From assembly GCA_947476485.1 (NCBI GenBank), contig CANJQU010000046.1, positions 1-32,705 of the forward strand: a stretch of 32,705 nucleotides of DNA, written 5' to 3'. Shown here one piece after another: positions 22,764 to 30,458 of this stretch. Made by a program: the position numbers and the translations under genes. The notes below the pieces were generated by a model. It made no database searches. It was not told the DNA's origin and saw only the letters and a list, made by a program, of their open reading frames with translations. Source of the DNA: Chitinophagaceae bacterium. Its GTDB lineage: Bacteria; Bacteroidota; Bacteroidia; Chitinophagales; Chitinophagaceae. The number at the start of each line of letters is the position of its first letter. The stretch's first letter is position 1.

Positions 22764-25376
22764 CTACCTAATCAATGTAACGTTACCGGTGGTATGGAAT
22801 ATCGAACCCTCATTGGTCACGGCTTCCACATCATAAACGTATACCCCGATCGGTTGCGGCTTTCCGTTAAATGTACCGTCCCAGCCCTGGCTGATATTGT
22901 TGGTTTCAAACACCTTATTCCCCCACCTGTTGAAGATGCGGAAGTAGCGCAGTTGAACAACGCCCCTGGTGAGAATGGTGAAGTAATTATTTACGCCATT
23001 GCCGGGTGTAAATGCATTAGGCAATGCGACCAGCGCTGTAGCATCCACGTGGAAGTTAAGAGAATCTGTAACCTTGCATCCCCACTCGGTCATAGCATTC
23101 ACTATGAATTTAGTGCTCACAGCCGGAGAAGCGATCGGGTTAGCAACTGAGGTATCGCTGAGGCCCAAAGGCGGGCTCCACGAAAACGACACGCAATTGG
23201 TCTGGGGTGAAATCTGGAATGATTCTCCGGGGAACAGTTTGACCGAGTCGCCAAGGTAAATGACCGCGTTCGGGAAAACTCTTATGTTCTGGAACATGGT
23301 GTCGTGACAACCGAAACGGTCTGTGCTCTCTATCCAGTATTGCTGGGTAGTAATAGGCTTTGCAATAGGATGTACCGCAGTAGAGTCGCTCAGGTACCGG
23401 CCAGGATGCCATGCATAACTGGCCCCATTCTGCGCAGCAGGGTTAAGAATAAGTGAATCGCCGGGACAAACAAATGAATCTGTAAATACAGTAGGTTGTG
23501 GCGTATGCGACATCAGCAGCGCCGAGTCAACAGCGAAACAACCTGCCGGAGTGCTCACTGTTAATATCAGGGAAGTAGTATCACCGGAAGTAAATACCAC
23601 CGTACCCAATGCGGAATCCGTAGCCGTAGTGACGGAATGATCCAGGTTGGTGCCGGGGGTCCAGTTATATATGTAATGCGTGTACCACATAGGCGTGACT
23701 ATGGCCGTTATGTGCAAGGTATCACCCCTGCAGACATTCTTATTACCACCAATGTACACAGTAGGAACAGGCTCCACATTAATATAGAGCGAATCTTTTA
23801 CCTGGCAACCGGAAAGAGATGCGGTAACAACATACCATGAGGATGTATCGGGGGTAATGAGCGGGTTAACGCTGAATGCAGACGCTATGCCGGTAGTTGG
23901 CGACCATGAATCCGTGGCAAATGGATTGCCATGAGCGCGGATCTGCACAGAGTTCCCCTTACATATCGTAGTATCTTGTGTTATCAGTACAAGGGAATCA
24001 TACACAATATTTAACATTGCCGTATCTGAACCGTAGCAAGCGCCGTCCTTTACTGTTAACCAAAACATGCCGGACGTGGCCGTTGTAAATGTAGGGGCTG
24101 TAGTGATGCCAGACAGGACAGGGAAACCGCCCCACTGGTAAGTTGTGCCCCCGGGATATGTGTAAGTAGATGCTAAAGTAATCGGGGTTCCATCGCAGGA
24201 CGAGGAATCCGGCCCTATGTTTACGAGCACGGTATCTGCAATAACAATACTTATTGTGTCGCTGCCTTTACATCCGCCGGTGCTGTCTATGGTCACCCAG
24301 TAGGTGCCATCGGCGCTCACAGTTATTGAATCTGTAGTTTCGCCGGTATTCCAGATAACGGTTTCATCAATTGTGGGGTGAGCATTTAATATCGCATAGG
24401 TGCCGTGGCAAAATGTGTCTCTCCTTGGGCCAAGGTCAACCACTACTCTTATCTGGTGAATGTGGGCGCTGGCAGCCTCTACACAACCATAAGGTTTAGA
24501 GAGCGTTAATGCATAAGTGCTGCCCGGATTTGGAGCTACGCTTACATTGATGGAGATCGTAGTATCACCGGTATTCCATGAATAATGATACAGGCTGGTA
24601 TCAAAATAAGGATGAGGGGTCAGCGTAATGGAGTTCCCGCAAATACCTGTATCGGCGCCAGAAATTCCGAGGTTGAACGTCCCGATACTTGGATCAAAAT
24701 TATACAACGCAGTGAGATCTGCACCGCTGACATACCTGTTATAAATAGCGAAGTCATCAACATCCCCATTGAAAGCGCTGGTGCCGGGGTTCAGGTAATC
24801 CTGGCCAATAGTAAATTGTCCCGCAGGTGTTGCATATGAGGGGGACGGTGTAAAAAAGCCGGACAGGGAGCCATCGATATACAAACGAAAAGCGCCCCCA
24901 TTTTTAGAGAGCAGGATGTGGTGCCATACATTCAGCGAAATAGGGGTGCTCAGGAACTGTCCTACGCCACCGCCAAACACAACAAGGAGGTTAGAGCCAG
25001 GCGTTCCGATAGTACCATCATTCATAAAAATGCCGAAACCATTTACTGAAGGGTCGCCGTTATACCAGATAACAGAAGATTGTGCCGCCGCCGCATTTAT
25101 CCAGCAAGCGTAGGTCCAGTCACCCGCTGCGGCGAATATTGTAGAGTAATTAAGCCCGCTTCCTACGCCACCGTTAAAAAAGAAAGCGTTGTTAGCATTG
25201 CCATTACGGTCGTTGGTGATGGTCGCCCCTGTATTGGTAAGGTCGAAGCCGTTGCCGCTGTGGTCTGTATTATCATTACAATACGGGTACCACGCTACAA
25301 GCCCGTTAACGGGCAGTTGCGCAAGTACTGTGTTAGTGATAAGTATAGCAAAGATTAAGGGTAGCAATTTTTTCAT
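22764..25376 (-). CDS. LamG-domain secreted protein with Ig repeats and T9SS type B C-terminal domain
   Basis: The 870-residue protein has a signal peptide (MKKLLPLIFAILITNTVLA) and a LamG/concanavalin-like domain at about 20-230: GLVAWYPYCNDNTDHSGNG, WTYACWIN, WHHILLSKNGG, LYIDGSLSG, GDVDDFAIYNR. Ig-like repeats follow, with the same CxGD/WNTGxT pattern as its neighbour, and a type B sorting domain (LPNAFTPGNGVNNYFTI ... FRIFNRWGNKVFET ... GWDGTFNGKPQPIGV). The LamG part suggests binding to a polysaccharide or glycoprotein. It is the first gene of the pair, with an exact -7 element 57 nt before its ATG. Its second half lines up with that of the 1184-residue protein, so the pair arose by gene duplication with different N-terminal domains. 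Confidence 0.88.
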   Translation of the reverse strand: MKKLLPLIFAILITNTVLAQLPVNGLVAWYPYCNDNTDHSGNGFDLTNTGATITNDRNGNANNAFFFNGGVGSGLNYSTIFAAAGDWTYACWINAAAAQSSVIWYNGDPSVNGFGIFMNDGTIGTPGSNLLVVFGGGVGQFLSTPISLNVWHHILLSKNGGAFRLYIDGSLSGFFTPSPSYATPAGQFTIGQDYLNPGTSAFNGDVDDFAIYNRYVSGADLTALYNFDPSIGTFNLGISGADTGICGNSITLTPHPYFDTSLYHYSWNTGDTTISINVSVAPNPGSTYALTLSKPYGCVEAASAHIHQIRVVVDLGPRRDTFCHGTYAILNAHPTIDETVIWNTGETTDSITVSADGTYWVTIDSTGGCKGSDTISIVIADTVLVNIGPDSSSCDGTPITLASTYTYPGGTTYQWGGFPVLSGITTAPTFTTATSGMFWLTVKDGACYGSDTAMLNIVYDSLVLITQDTTICKGNSVQIRAHGNPFATDSWSPTTGIASAFSVNPLITPDTSSWYVVTASLSGCQVKDSLYINVEPVPTVYIGGNKNVCRGDTLHITAIVTPMWYTHYIYNWTPGTNLDHSVTTATDSALGTVVFTSGDTTSLILTVSTPAGCFAVDSALLMSHTPQPTVFTDSFVCPGDSLILNPAAQNGASYAWHPGRYLSDSTAVHPIAKPITTQQYWIESTDRFGCHDTMFQNIRVFPNAVIYLGDSVKLFPGESFQISPQTNCVSFSWSPPLGLSDTSVANPIASPAVSTKFIVNAMTEWGCKVTDSLNFHVDATALVALPNAFTPGNGVNNYFTILTRGVVQLRYFRIFNRWGNKVFETNNISQGWDGTFNGKPQPIGVYVYDVEAVTNEGSIFHTTGNVTLIR

Positions 25377-25432
25377 AAACTGGCAGCAGTTGTTTCCACA
25401 CCCTGTTTAAGGCGTGGCATAAAAATACAATA

Positions 25433-25440
25433 CAAATATA
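25433..25440 (-). promoter_or_regulatory. -7 element of the type B secreted-protein pair
   Basis: Minus-strand TATATTTG exactly fits TAnnTTTG, giving a leader of about 50 nt. No clear -33 TTG. The rest of 25377-25601 is AT-rich and holds nothing else I can name. Confidence 0.55.
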
Positions 25441-25601
25441 TCATTTTTACACGAAACGACCTATCTTTATTATTTTAATTCAATATGAATTCCATCCACA
25501 TTATATATGGGCAAAATACCCTTATATAAAACAGGCATGAGAACACGCCCTATAATATTATAAGACGTCCTTTTGCAGTATTTGGTTGGAAAAACTGCAA
25601 A

Positions 25602-26570
25602 TTATAATATTTCAAACGGCACATGGAAAGCCTTTACAAATTCATTCCATACGTCAGCTACCACCTCACCGGCCGGTTTTATCTCCTTTATGATGCTGCT
25701 CACCTGCCCTATTTCCAGCTCTCCCTCTACGAGGTCGCCTTCAAACATACCATGTTTTGCCCTTGCGCGGCCCAGCAGCGCCTCCAGCTCTTCTTGTGAA
25801 GCCCCTTTGTTTTCTGCCTCCTGCACGGCCTGGTAAAACTGGTTTTTGATCAGCCTGACCGGGGTCAGCTTTTTCAGGGTAACGATCGTGTCCCCTTCAT
25901 TGGCCGCTATTACCGCTTCCTTAAAGGCCATACTGCTCGAAGCCTCGGGTGTGGCTACGAACCTGCTGCCCATCTGCACCCCTTCTGCCCCAAGTACCAT
26001 CATGGCATACATGGCCCTGCCTGTGGCAATGCCACCTGCTGCTATCAATGGAATGGAAAGCACCTGTCTTACCGCTGGTATCAGGCAGAGGGTGGTGGTC
26101 TCTTCCCGACCATTGTGGCCACCTGCCTCAAAACCCTCAGCTACTACTGCATCTACTCCCGCGTCCTCACACTTCTTGGCAAACTTCGCGCTGGACACTA
26201 CATGAACAACTGTTATGCCCTGCTCCTTCAGCTTAGCGGTCCATGTTTTGGGGTTGCCTGCCGAAGTGAACACAATAGGAACTTTTTCTTCTATTATTAT
26301 TGCAATGTGTTTATCTATGTCCGGATAAAGCAGTGGCACATTTACCGCAAAAGGCTTGTCGGTAGACTGCTTACATTTTTGGATATGTTCGCGCAGCACC
26401 TCGGGATACATGCTGCCGGCACCTATGATGCCCAGCCCACCGGCATTACTCACCGCCGATGCCAGCCGCCATCCGGAAGCCCAGATCATACCCGCCTGAA
26501 TAATCGGGTAACGGATACCAAATAATTGTGTCACCCGGTTCTCAAAACCGTTCTCAGAAAATCCTGGCAT
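25602..26570 (-). CDS. Nitronate monooxygenase-like flavoprotein (NPD/FabK-type TIM barrel)
   Basis: The 322-residue protein is of the 2-nitropropane dioxygenase/FabK superfamily, FMN enzymes that oxidise nitronates or, as FabK, reduce enoyl-ACP. Visible are the opening YPIIQAGMIWASG, SNAGGLGIIGAGS (43-53), the active-site segment AEGFEAGGHNG with His152, and the phosphate-binding AAGGIATGRAMYAMMVLGAEGVQMGSRF region split over residues 177-204. The motif pattern fits both annotations; sequence alone does not settle which, though nitronate monooxygenase is the usual name for this Bacteroidota form. It is located after the M16 peptidase gene on the same strand with a 112-nt gap, so it may be separately transcribed. 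Confidence 0.85.
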   Translation of the reverse strand: MPGFSENGFENRVTQLFGIRYPIIQAGMIWASGWRLASAVSNAGGLGIIGAGSMYPEVLREHIQKCKQSTDKPFAVNVPLLYPDIDKHIAIIIEEKVPIVFTSAGNPKTWTAKLKEQGITVVHVVSSAKFAKKCEDAGVDAVVAEGFEAGGHNGREETTTLCLIPAVRQVLSIPLIAAGGIATGRAMYAMMVLGAEGVQMGSRFVATPEASSSMAFKEAVIAANEGDTIVTLKKLTPVRLIKNQFYQAVQEAENKGASQEELEALLGRARAKHGMFEGDLVEGELEIGQVSSIIKEIKPAGEVVADVWNEFVKAFHVPFEIL

Positions 26571-26650
26571 AACTAATTATATTGTCATAGTGAGCGTAGC
26601 CGAACTACAAAAGTTAAAAGTAAAAACCTAAAAGTGTGAACCGCGAGAAA

Positions 26651-26683
26651 TTTTCAAATTTGCACATTTTCAAATTTTCAAAT
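26651..26683. repeat. Triple TTTTCAAAT repeat at the M16 gene end
   Basis: TTTTCAAAT occurs at 26651-26659, 26667-26675 and 26675-26683, with TTTGCACA between the first two. The last base coincides with the stop codon of the M16 gene. AT-rich repeats like this are frequent between genes in Bacteroidota; function unknown. Confidence 0.5.
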
Positions 26684-27924
26684 TAAGATACCTTCTTACG
26701 ATAAAACAGCGTATTACAATTTCCATCCCTGAAGATCTCCTTCGCAGTCTCCTGCAGGAAGGATGCCGTCACGGCCTGGTACTTATCCCACTCCTTATTT
26801 ATCAGTTCCGCATCGCCCATCAGCTCATAGAATGCAAAGTTGTTGGCGCGGTTCAGCAGGCTCATATCTTCAAAGGCTATCATCGCCTCTATCTTATTCT
26901 TCGATTTAGCTAGCTCTGCATCCGTCACACCTTCAGCTACCAGCTTCTTCACTTCGCGCTCCACTGCTGCGTTTGCAGCTTCTATGTCTTTACCCTCTCT
27001 TATCTTTCCTTCCACCACCAGCAGACCCGGATCAAGGCTGCCCGTGTGGTAACAATTTATGTTGCTGAACAACTGCTCTTCCTTCACCAGCCGCTGATAA
27101 AGCCTTGATGAAAAACCACTACCCAGTACCTCTGTAATAAGATCAGAAGCATAATAAGTAGGCGTGAGGCGGCCGGCAATGTGCCATGCCTTGTACAGTG
27201 CATCCAGCGGCACATCGGCATGAACGGTCTGTACCCTCGCCTCTTCCTGGCGCGGCTCTGCAGGCAAATTGCGCACATACTTCTCGCCCTTCTCTATACC
27301 GCCAAACCATTTCTGCGAAAGCTCCTTCACCTGCGCCACGGTCACATTGCCTGCCACACACATGATGGCATTCAGCGGCCGGTAGTGCTGAAAGAAGAAC
27401 GCCTTTACCTCATCCAGGTGGGCCTCTTCTATCTGCTTCAAGTCCTTGCCGATCGTGGGCCACATGTACGGATGCGTCTTATACGCCAGCACCCGCAGCA
27501 GATGCCATGCATCGCCATAGGGCTTGTTTAGATAGTGCTCTTTGAACTCCTCGCTCACCACCTTGCGCTGCACATCCAGGCTCTTCTCACTGAAGGCCAG
27601 CGACAGCATACGGTCGCTCTCCAGCCAGAAGGCCGTGTCTATATTCTTCAGCGGCAGTTGTATGTAGTAGTTGGTGATATCGTTGGTAGTATAGGCATTG
27701 TTCTCACCGCCCGCCATCTGCAGCGGCTCGTCATATTCCGGTATGTTCACACTGCCGCCAAACATCAGGTGCTCAAACAAATGCGCAAAGCCGGTACGCT
27801 GCGATTCTTCATCGCGCGCACCCACATCATACAGTATGTTCATGGCCACCATAGGCGTAGCCTTGTCTTCATGCACCAGTACCCTTAATCCATTATCCAG
27901 CGTAAACCGCTCAAATTGAAGCAT
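26683..27924 (-). CDS. M16-family zinc metallopeptidase
   Basis: The 413-residue protein is of the pitrilysin/mitochondrial-processing-peptidase family. The inverted zinc motif HLFEH (His48, Glu51, His52) sits in GFAHLFEHLMFGGS, and the downstream glutamates in VVSEEFKEH (125-126) supply the third ligand, so the catalytic half is intact. ENNAYTTNDITNYY is the typical segment after it. The C-terminal half (about 210-413) is the inactive-type M16_C domain with the usual YxxRLYQRLVKE-like stretch. No signal peptide is seen, so the protein is either cytoplasmic or exported by another route. Length fits a single-repeat (about 45 kDa) member; these often act as pairs, and no partner gene is adjacent. 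Confidence 0.92.
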   Translation of the reverse strand: MLQFERFTLDNGLRVLVHEDKATPMVAMNILYDVGARDEESQRTGFAHLFEHLMFGGSVNIPEYDEPLQMAGGENNAYTTNDITNYYIQLPLKNIDTAFWLESDRMLSLAFSEKSLDVQRKVVSEEFKEHYLNKPYGDAWHLLRVLAYKTHPYMWPTIGKDLKQIEEAHLDEVKAFFFQHYRPLNAIMCVAGNVTVAQVKELSQKWFGGIEKGEKYVRNLPAEPRQEEARVQTVHADVPLDALYKAWHIAGRLTPTYYASDLITEVLGSGFSSRLYQRLVKEEQLFSNINCYHTGSLDPGLLVVEGKIREGKDIEAANAAVEREVKKLVAEGVTDAELAKSKNKIEAMIAFEDMSLLNRANNFAFYELMGDAELINKEWDKYQAVTASFLQETAKEIFRDGNCNTLFYRKKVS

Positions 27925-28137
27925 AGTAGTTTTGTTTTACCCGCCATAGCCTAAAACGAAGACAGGAATTAACTGCTAAGGTAAAAGAAAAATGCTCTTA
28001 GTGACTAAAGTATGTTCCGGGCTGTGGTGGTAATATTGCCGTCCTTTGTCTCTCACTTGTACGGTCGGAATGCTATTGGGCTTTCTCGGCATGTGATCAC
28101 ACTGTAGGTGGTGAAAGGTTTGTAGTAAATTAACCGC
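27925..28137. other. Intergenic region before the HNH cassette
   Basis: No gene is seen. GGAATGCTATTGGGC (28067-28081) is an exact 15-nt match to 4665-4679 in the repeat region before dinD. GCTGTGGT also precedes it at both loci. This may be the flank of a dispersed element marking the edge of acquired DNA. Confidence 0.4.
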
Positions 28138-28167
28138 TTGCCTAAAACAACAACATTCGTAATTTCG
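28138..28167 (+). promoter_or_regulatory. Promoter of the HNH-NTase cassette
   Basis: TTG (28138-28140), a 19-nt spacer and TAATTTCG (28160-28167) match the Bacteroidota pattern with one mismatch. The predicted leader is about 20 nt. It would drive all three tightly packed genes that follow. Confidence 0.55.
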
Positions 28168-28195
28168 GTAATTCCATCTACTAAAATATTATTTG

Positions 28196-28876
28196 ATGTC
28201 TATTTCGTCAAAAGTTCAAAAGTTATTATTGGCAAAATCAGGCGGATATTGCCAAAACCCGGGTTGCAATGGTGACATTTTTCACTATTTCGAAGATGGT
28301 AAATTAACAAGCATAGAAGAACTTGCCCATATCATTGCACAACAGGTGGGTGGACCAAGAGGGAGTACAAATGAAAAAATAACTAACAGAGATGAATATG
28401 AAAATATTTTGGTGCTTTGCCCAAGTTGTCATTCCTTGGTAGATAAAGAACCAGAACAGTTTCCTATAGGGATGCTTAGAAGTTGGAAAACAAATCATGA
28501 GAATCGCATAAAGTCAGTTTTTCAAGCCCCAATTTATCCTGATAGAAATTCATTAAGAACTGAAATATCGAGACTGCTGACGTCAAATAAAGCAATATTT
28601 GACCAATACGGACCGCAATCAGAATTCGCTCAAAAATCAGTACAATCTGAAGCTTTCTCGATGTGGAAACTTAAATCTATTGAGACGATTATCCCCAATA
28701 ATCGAAGAGTACTTCAACTCCTCGAGACGAATTTTCCGCTTCTTAATGAGGATGAACAAAAAACACTAGCTACATTTAAAATCCACAAAGAAGGCTTTGA
28801 ATACAACAAGCTATCCGGAGATAAAAACCCGACTGTACCTTTGTTCCCAAATGAGATACTAAATATTCTACAATAA
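28196..28876 (+). CDS. HNH endonuclease with extra C-terminal domain
   Basis: In the 226-residue protein the N-terminal 100 residues form an HNH nuclease: Cys19/Cys24 (CQNPGC), the metal-site His45 (EELAHIIAQ), Asn70 (YENILVLC) and Cys75-x2-Cys78-His79 (CPSCHSLVDK). All HNH and zinc-knuckle residues are present, so it should cut nucleic acid. The remaining 120 residues (from about 105) are mostly helical with IPNNRRVLQLLE and FKIHKEGFEY; I cannot assign this part, which may be a regulatory or sensing module. ATG 28196 is used; a TTG immediately before adds one residue. It is first in a three-gene set (2 nt to the next gene), visibly more AT-rich than the surrounding genes, suggesting transfer. 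A defence role is plausible but inferred. Confidence 0.85.
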   Translation: MSISSKVQKLLLAKSGGYCQNPGCNGDIFHYFEDGKLTSIEELAHIIAQQVGGPRGSTNEKITNRDEYENILVLCPSCHSLVDKEPEQFPIGMLRSWKTNHENRIKSVFQAPIYPDRNSLRTEISRLLTSNKAIFDQYGPQSEFAQKSVQSEAFSMWKLKSIETIIPNNRRVLQLLETNFPLLNEDEQKTLATFKIHKEGFEYNKLSGDKNPTVPLFPNEILNILQ

Positions 28877-28878
28877 AT

Positions 28879-29268
28879 ATGGGAGACGCAAATCCAAAAT
28901 ATAAAGATCTACCAAGGCCAGAAAGCATTTCTGTTTTTGAAAACGGAACAAGAGCGCATAAAAAAGTGATATCGCTAAATATGCTTGAACAACAGCAATA
29001 TATTGTTCACAGAAGCGCATCGGATTTATTTGTCTATCTAACAAATCTATACATAGTTGGCATAGCAGACGTGCATGAAATAATTGCTAAGTATCCTGAT
29101 GTAAATTGTATCGTGACAATTAGTGGTTGGAACTCATATTCTTCTGAAGCTAAAGCTTTTTGTATTTCGCAAGAAATTGGTCTTTTTAAGTTTTCCGAGT
29201 ATTATGGTGCGCTAAATTATTTCAATGATAAATTCTATACGTATAAACCTCCAAGCAGTGAAGATTAA
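28879..29268 (+). CDS. Small alpha/beta protein of the HNH cassette, function unknown
   Basis: The 129-residue protein begins 2 nt after the HNH stop. A disordered start (MGDANPKYKDLPRPES) leads into an alpha/beta domain with alternating strands and helices: SDLFVYLTNLYIVGIAD, VNCIVTISGWNSYSSEAKAF and EIGLFKFSEYYGALNYF. The pattern of a hydrophobic strand, T/S-x-S, then SxEAKxFC and a following strand resembles the C-terminal part of Mrr-like restriction-endonuclease folds, but I see no convincing PD-(D/E)xK catalytic set, so this is only a fold guess. Its last 44 nt overlap the start of the nucleotidyltransferase frame, which suggests translational coupling. Confidence 0.7.
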   Translation: MGDANPKYKDLPRPESISVFENGTRAHKKVISLNMLEQQQYIVHRSASDLFVYLTNLYIVGIADVHEIIAKYPDVNCIVTISGWNSYSSEAKAFCISQEIGLFKFSEYYGALNYFNDKFYTYKPPSSED

Positions 29269-29527
29269 CCCGAATTGGACAGGATTAAAATTCTACTTGT
29301 TTGGCTCAGCACTTACTTCAATAAAAAGTAACGACATTGACTTGCTAATTGAATACGACAGTGAAACCCTTTCCATTGAAAATGCGTTACAATTGAGAAC
29401 AGAAATTGCACGGAAACTGTATCAGGTCTTCCGATGTACCGTTGACATAATATTACTAAACAGAAACGAGCATATTCAGTCGCAATTTATTGACCATGAA
29501 AATGGCATCTTACTTTTCTCAATTTAA
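29225..29527 (+). CDS. Minimal nucleotidyltransferase (MNT-type)
   Basis: The product of 100 residues (or 89 from GTG 29258) has a minimal nucleotidyltransferase core: FYLFGSALTS (Gly27-Ser28) then DID (Asp37/Asp39), a GSx8DxD pattern, and a third Asp in TVDIILL near residue 74. The polymerase-beta-type metal triad is thus complete. Such proteins transfer nucleotides to a partner protein or RNA, often as the antitoxin of a HEPN toxin. No HEPN gene lies beside it on the same strand; its operon partners are the HNH nuclease and the 129-residue protein. ATG 29225 overlaps the preceding gene by 44 nt; the GTG start overlaps by 11 nt and is equally plausible. Confidence 0.8.
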   Translation: MINSIRINLQAVKINPNWTGLKFYLFGSALTSIKSNDIDLLIEYDSETLSIENALQLRTEIARKLYQVFRCTVDIILLNRNEHIQSQFIDHENGILLFSI

Positions 29528-29543
29528 AATCTCCCAAGCGGAA

Positions 29544-29561
29544 TGCAATCTCCAGATTGCA
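29544..29561. repeat. 18-bp palindrome between two convergent NTase genes
   Basis: TGCAATCT (29544-29551), CC, AGATTGCA (29554-29561) is perfectly symmetric. It sits in the 42-nt gap between convergent stops and has no T run on either side. It may act as a transcription barrier or be a dispersed palindromic element. Confidence 0.55.
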
Positions 29562-29569
29562 GTGCCCCC

Positions 29570-29890
29570 TCACGCCGCATACCTGCCCCTATTATCAAAC
29601 AGCGGCTCAAACTGTCTCTCAATGTTTGCATGAAAGCTCTCTGGCAGATATGCCCAGTCCCTTAGCTCAACCAATATAGGTATGTTGCTGTCCCTTATTT
29701 TCTCACAAATTCCGGCATATATCGCTCTGGGTAAGGGCGCCAGGTCTTTGCTACGTATCACAAGGTCCAGGTCGCTGCCGCTATGTGCGGTCCCGTTTAC
29801 ACGGCTCCCGTATGCCCATACTTCTACCGGCATGCCTATACCTTCAAATATCTGCAGCAGCGCTTGCTTATCCTTATCCCTTATCAGCAT
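29570..29890 (-). CDS. MNT-type nucleotidyltransferase of a HEPN/MNT pair (antitoxin-like)
   Basis: The 106-residue protein has YGSRVNGTAHSGSDLDLVI: Gly28-Ser29, ten residues, then Asp40-x-Asp42, an exact GSx10DxD. The third carboxylate position reads ILVELRDW, with Glu75 where Asp is usual. In studied HepT/MntA systems the MNT protein adds AMP to the HEPN toxin and silences it. The start overlaps the end of the HEPN gene by 17 nt, so the two are translated together. It is convergent with the other nucleotidyltransferase of the HNH cassette; the two differ clearly in sequence. Confidence 0.88.
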   Translation of the reverse strand: MLIRDKDKQALLQIFEGIGMPVEVWAYGSRVNGTAHSGSDLDLVIRSKDLAPLPRAIYAGICEKIRDSNIPILVELRDWAYLPESFHANIERQFEPLFDNRGRYAA

Positions 29891-30311
29891 CTTCGCTATT
29901 TATATATTGTATCGCAGTCACCAGCTCAGTTGCATCGGCAATAAATTGCGGCAGCAGGACAACCGTTTCTTCTGCAAAGTTTACTCCATAATCGTGCGCT
30001 GTGCTGTTGCGGTTATCCCGGTATTGCAGCCACCTTTCACATGCTTCATCCGTAAGAATATTTCGCTGCACAGCATGGCGGAAAACATCTTTAAAAACAA
30101 GTTGATCAACGGCCTTTGATGAATGAAAATAAGGTTTCAGTGCTTTTCGCAGTAGTTTTCCGCTTTGTTCCAAAATGATCTCAAACTCCTTTATACACGC
30201 AGAACGGTACATATCGAAATCAATATTTTCCGGGTTTGCCTGTTTCAGTAAAGTTTGTGCTTTATCCAGCGTGCTGATACAGCGCTCCAAAAAGGCAGTT
30301 TCAATTTTCAT
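29874..30311 (-). CDS. HEPN-domain protein, nucleotidyltransferase substrate-binding / HepT-like toxin
   Basis: The 145-residue helical protein has the HEPN signature RNSTAHDYG (Arg101, His106, Tyr108), which is the Rx4HxY pattern of HepT-type RNase toxins; Tyr108 is the equivalent of the residue AMPylated by the partner MNT enzyme in described systems. Earlier features KEFEIILEQSGKLLRKAL and WLQYRDNRN match the HI0074-type substrate-binding family. ATG 30311 begins MKIETAFLERC, typical for the family; an upstream in-frame start at 30380 would overlap the promoter and add Cys-rich residues. It has a good promoter (30350-30380) and is followed by the MNT gene with overlap. RNase activity is known for relatives, not shown here. 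Confidence 0.87.
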   Translation of the reverse strand: MKIETAFLERCISTLDKAQTLLKQANPENIDFDMYRSACIKEFEIILEQSGKLLRKALKPYFHSSKAVDQLVFKDVFRHAVQRNILTDEACERWLQYRDNRNSTAHDYGVNFAEETVVLLPQFIADATELVTAIQYINSEDADKG

Positions 30312-30349
30312 AAGGCAGAAACCCGTTTTAAAAATCGGCTTTTGATACC

Positions 30350-30380
30350 GAAAGATACAAATTTGGCAAATAACCTGCAA
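30350..30380 (-). promoter_or_regulatory. Promoter of the HEPN/MNT operon
   Basis: Minus strand: TTG (30378-30380), a 20-nt spacer, TATCTTTC (30350-30357), one mismatch to TAnnTTTG. Leader about 32 nt to ATG 30311. Confidence 0.6.
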
Positions 30381-30403
30381 TCAGAATCCTCAGGAGGTCA
30401 GAC

Positions 30404-30438
30404 AAAAAAAATGCCCTGTGTCCTAAAACACGGAGCAT
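30404..30438 (-). terminator. Terminator of fbp
   Basis: ATGCCCTGTGT (30411-30421) pairs with ACACGGAGCAT (30428-30438) with one mismatch and one wobble; on the minus strand the stem is followed by a run of at least seven Ts (30404-30410 as As). It lies 20 nt after the fbp stop and insulates the HEPN/MNT promoter. Confidence 0.85.
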
Positions 30439-30458
30439 TGTATAAACTAAGTGCATTT

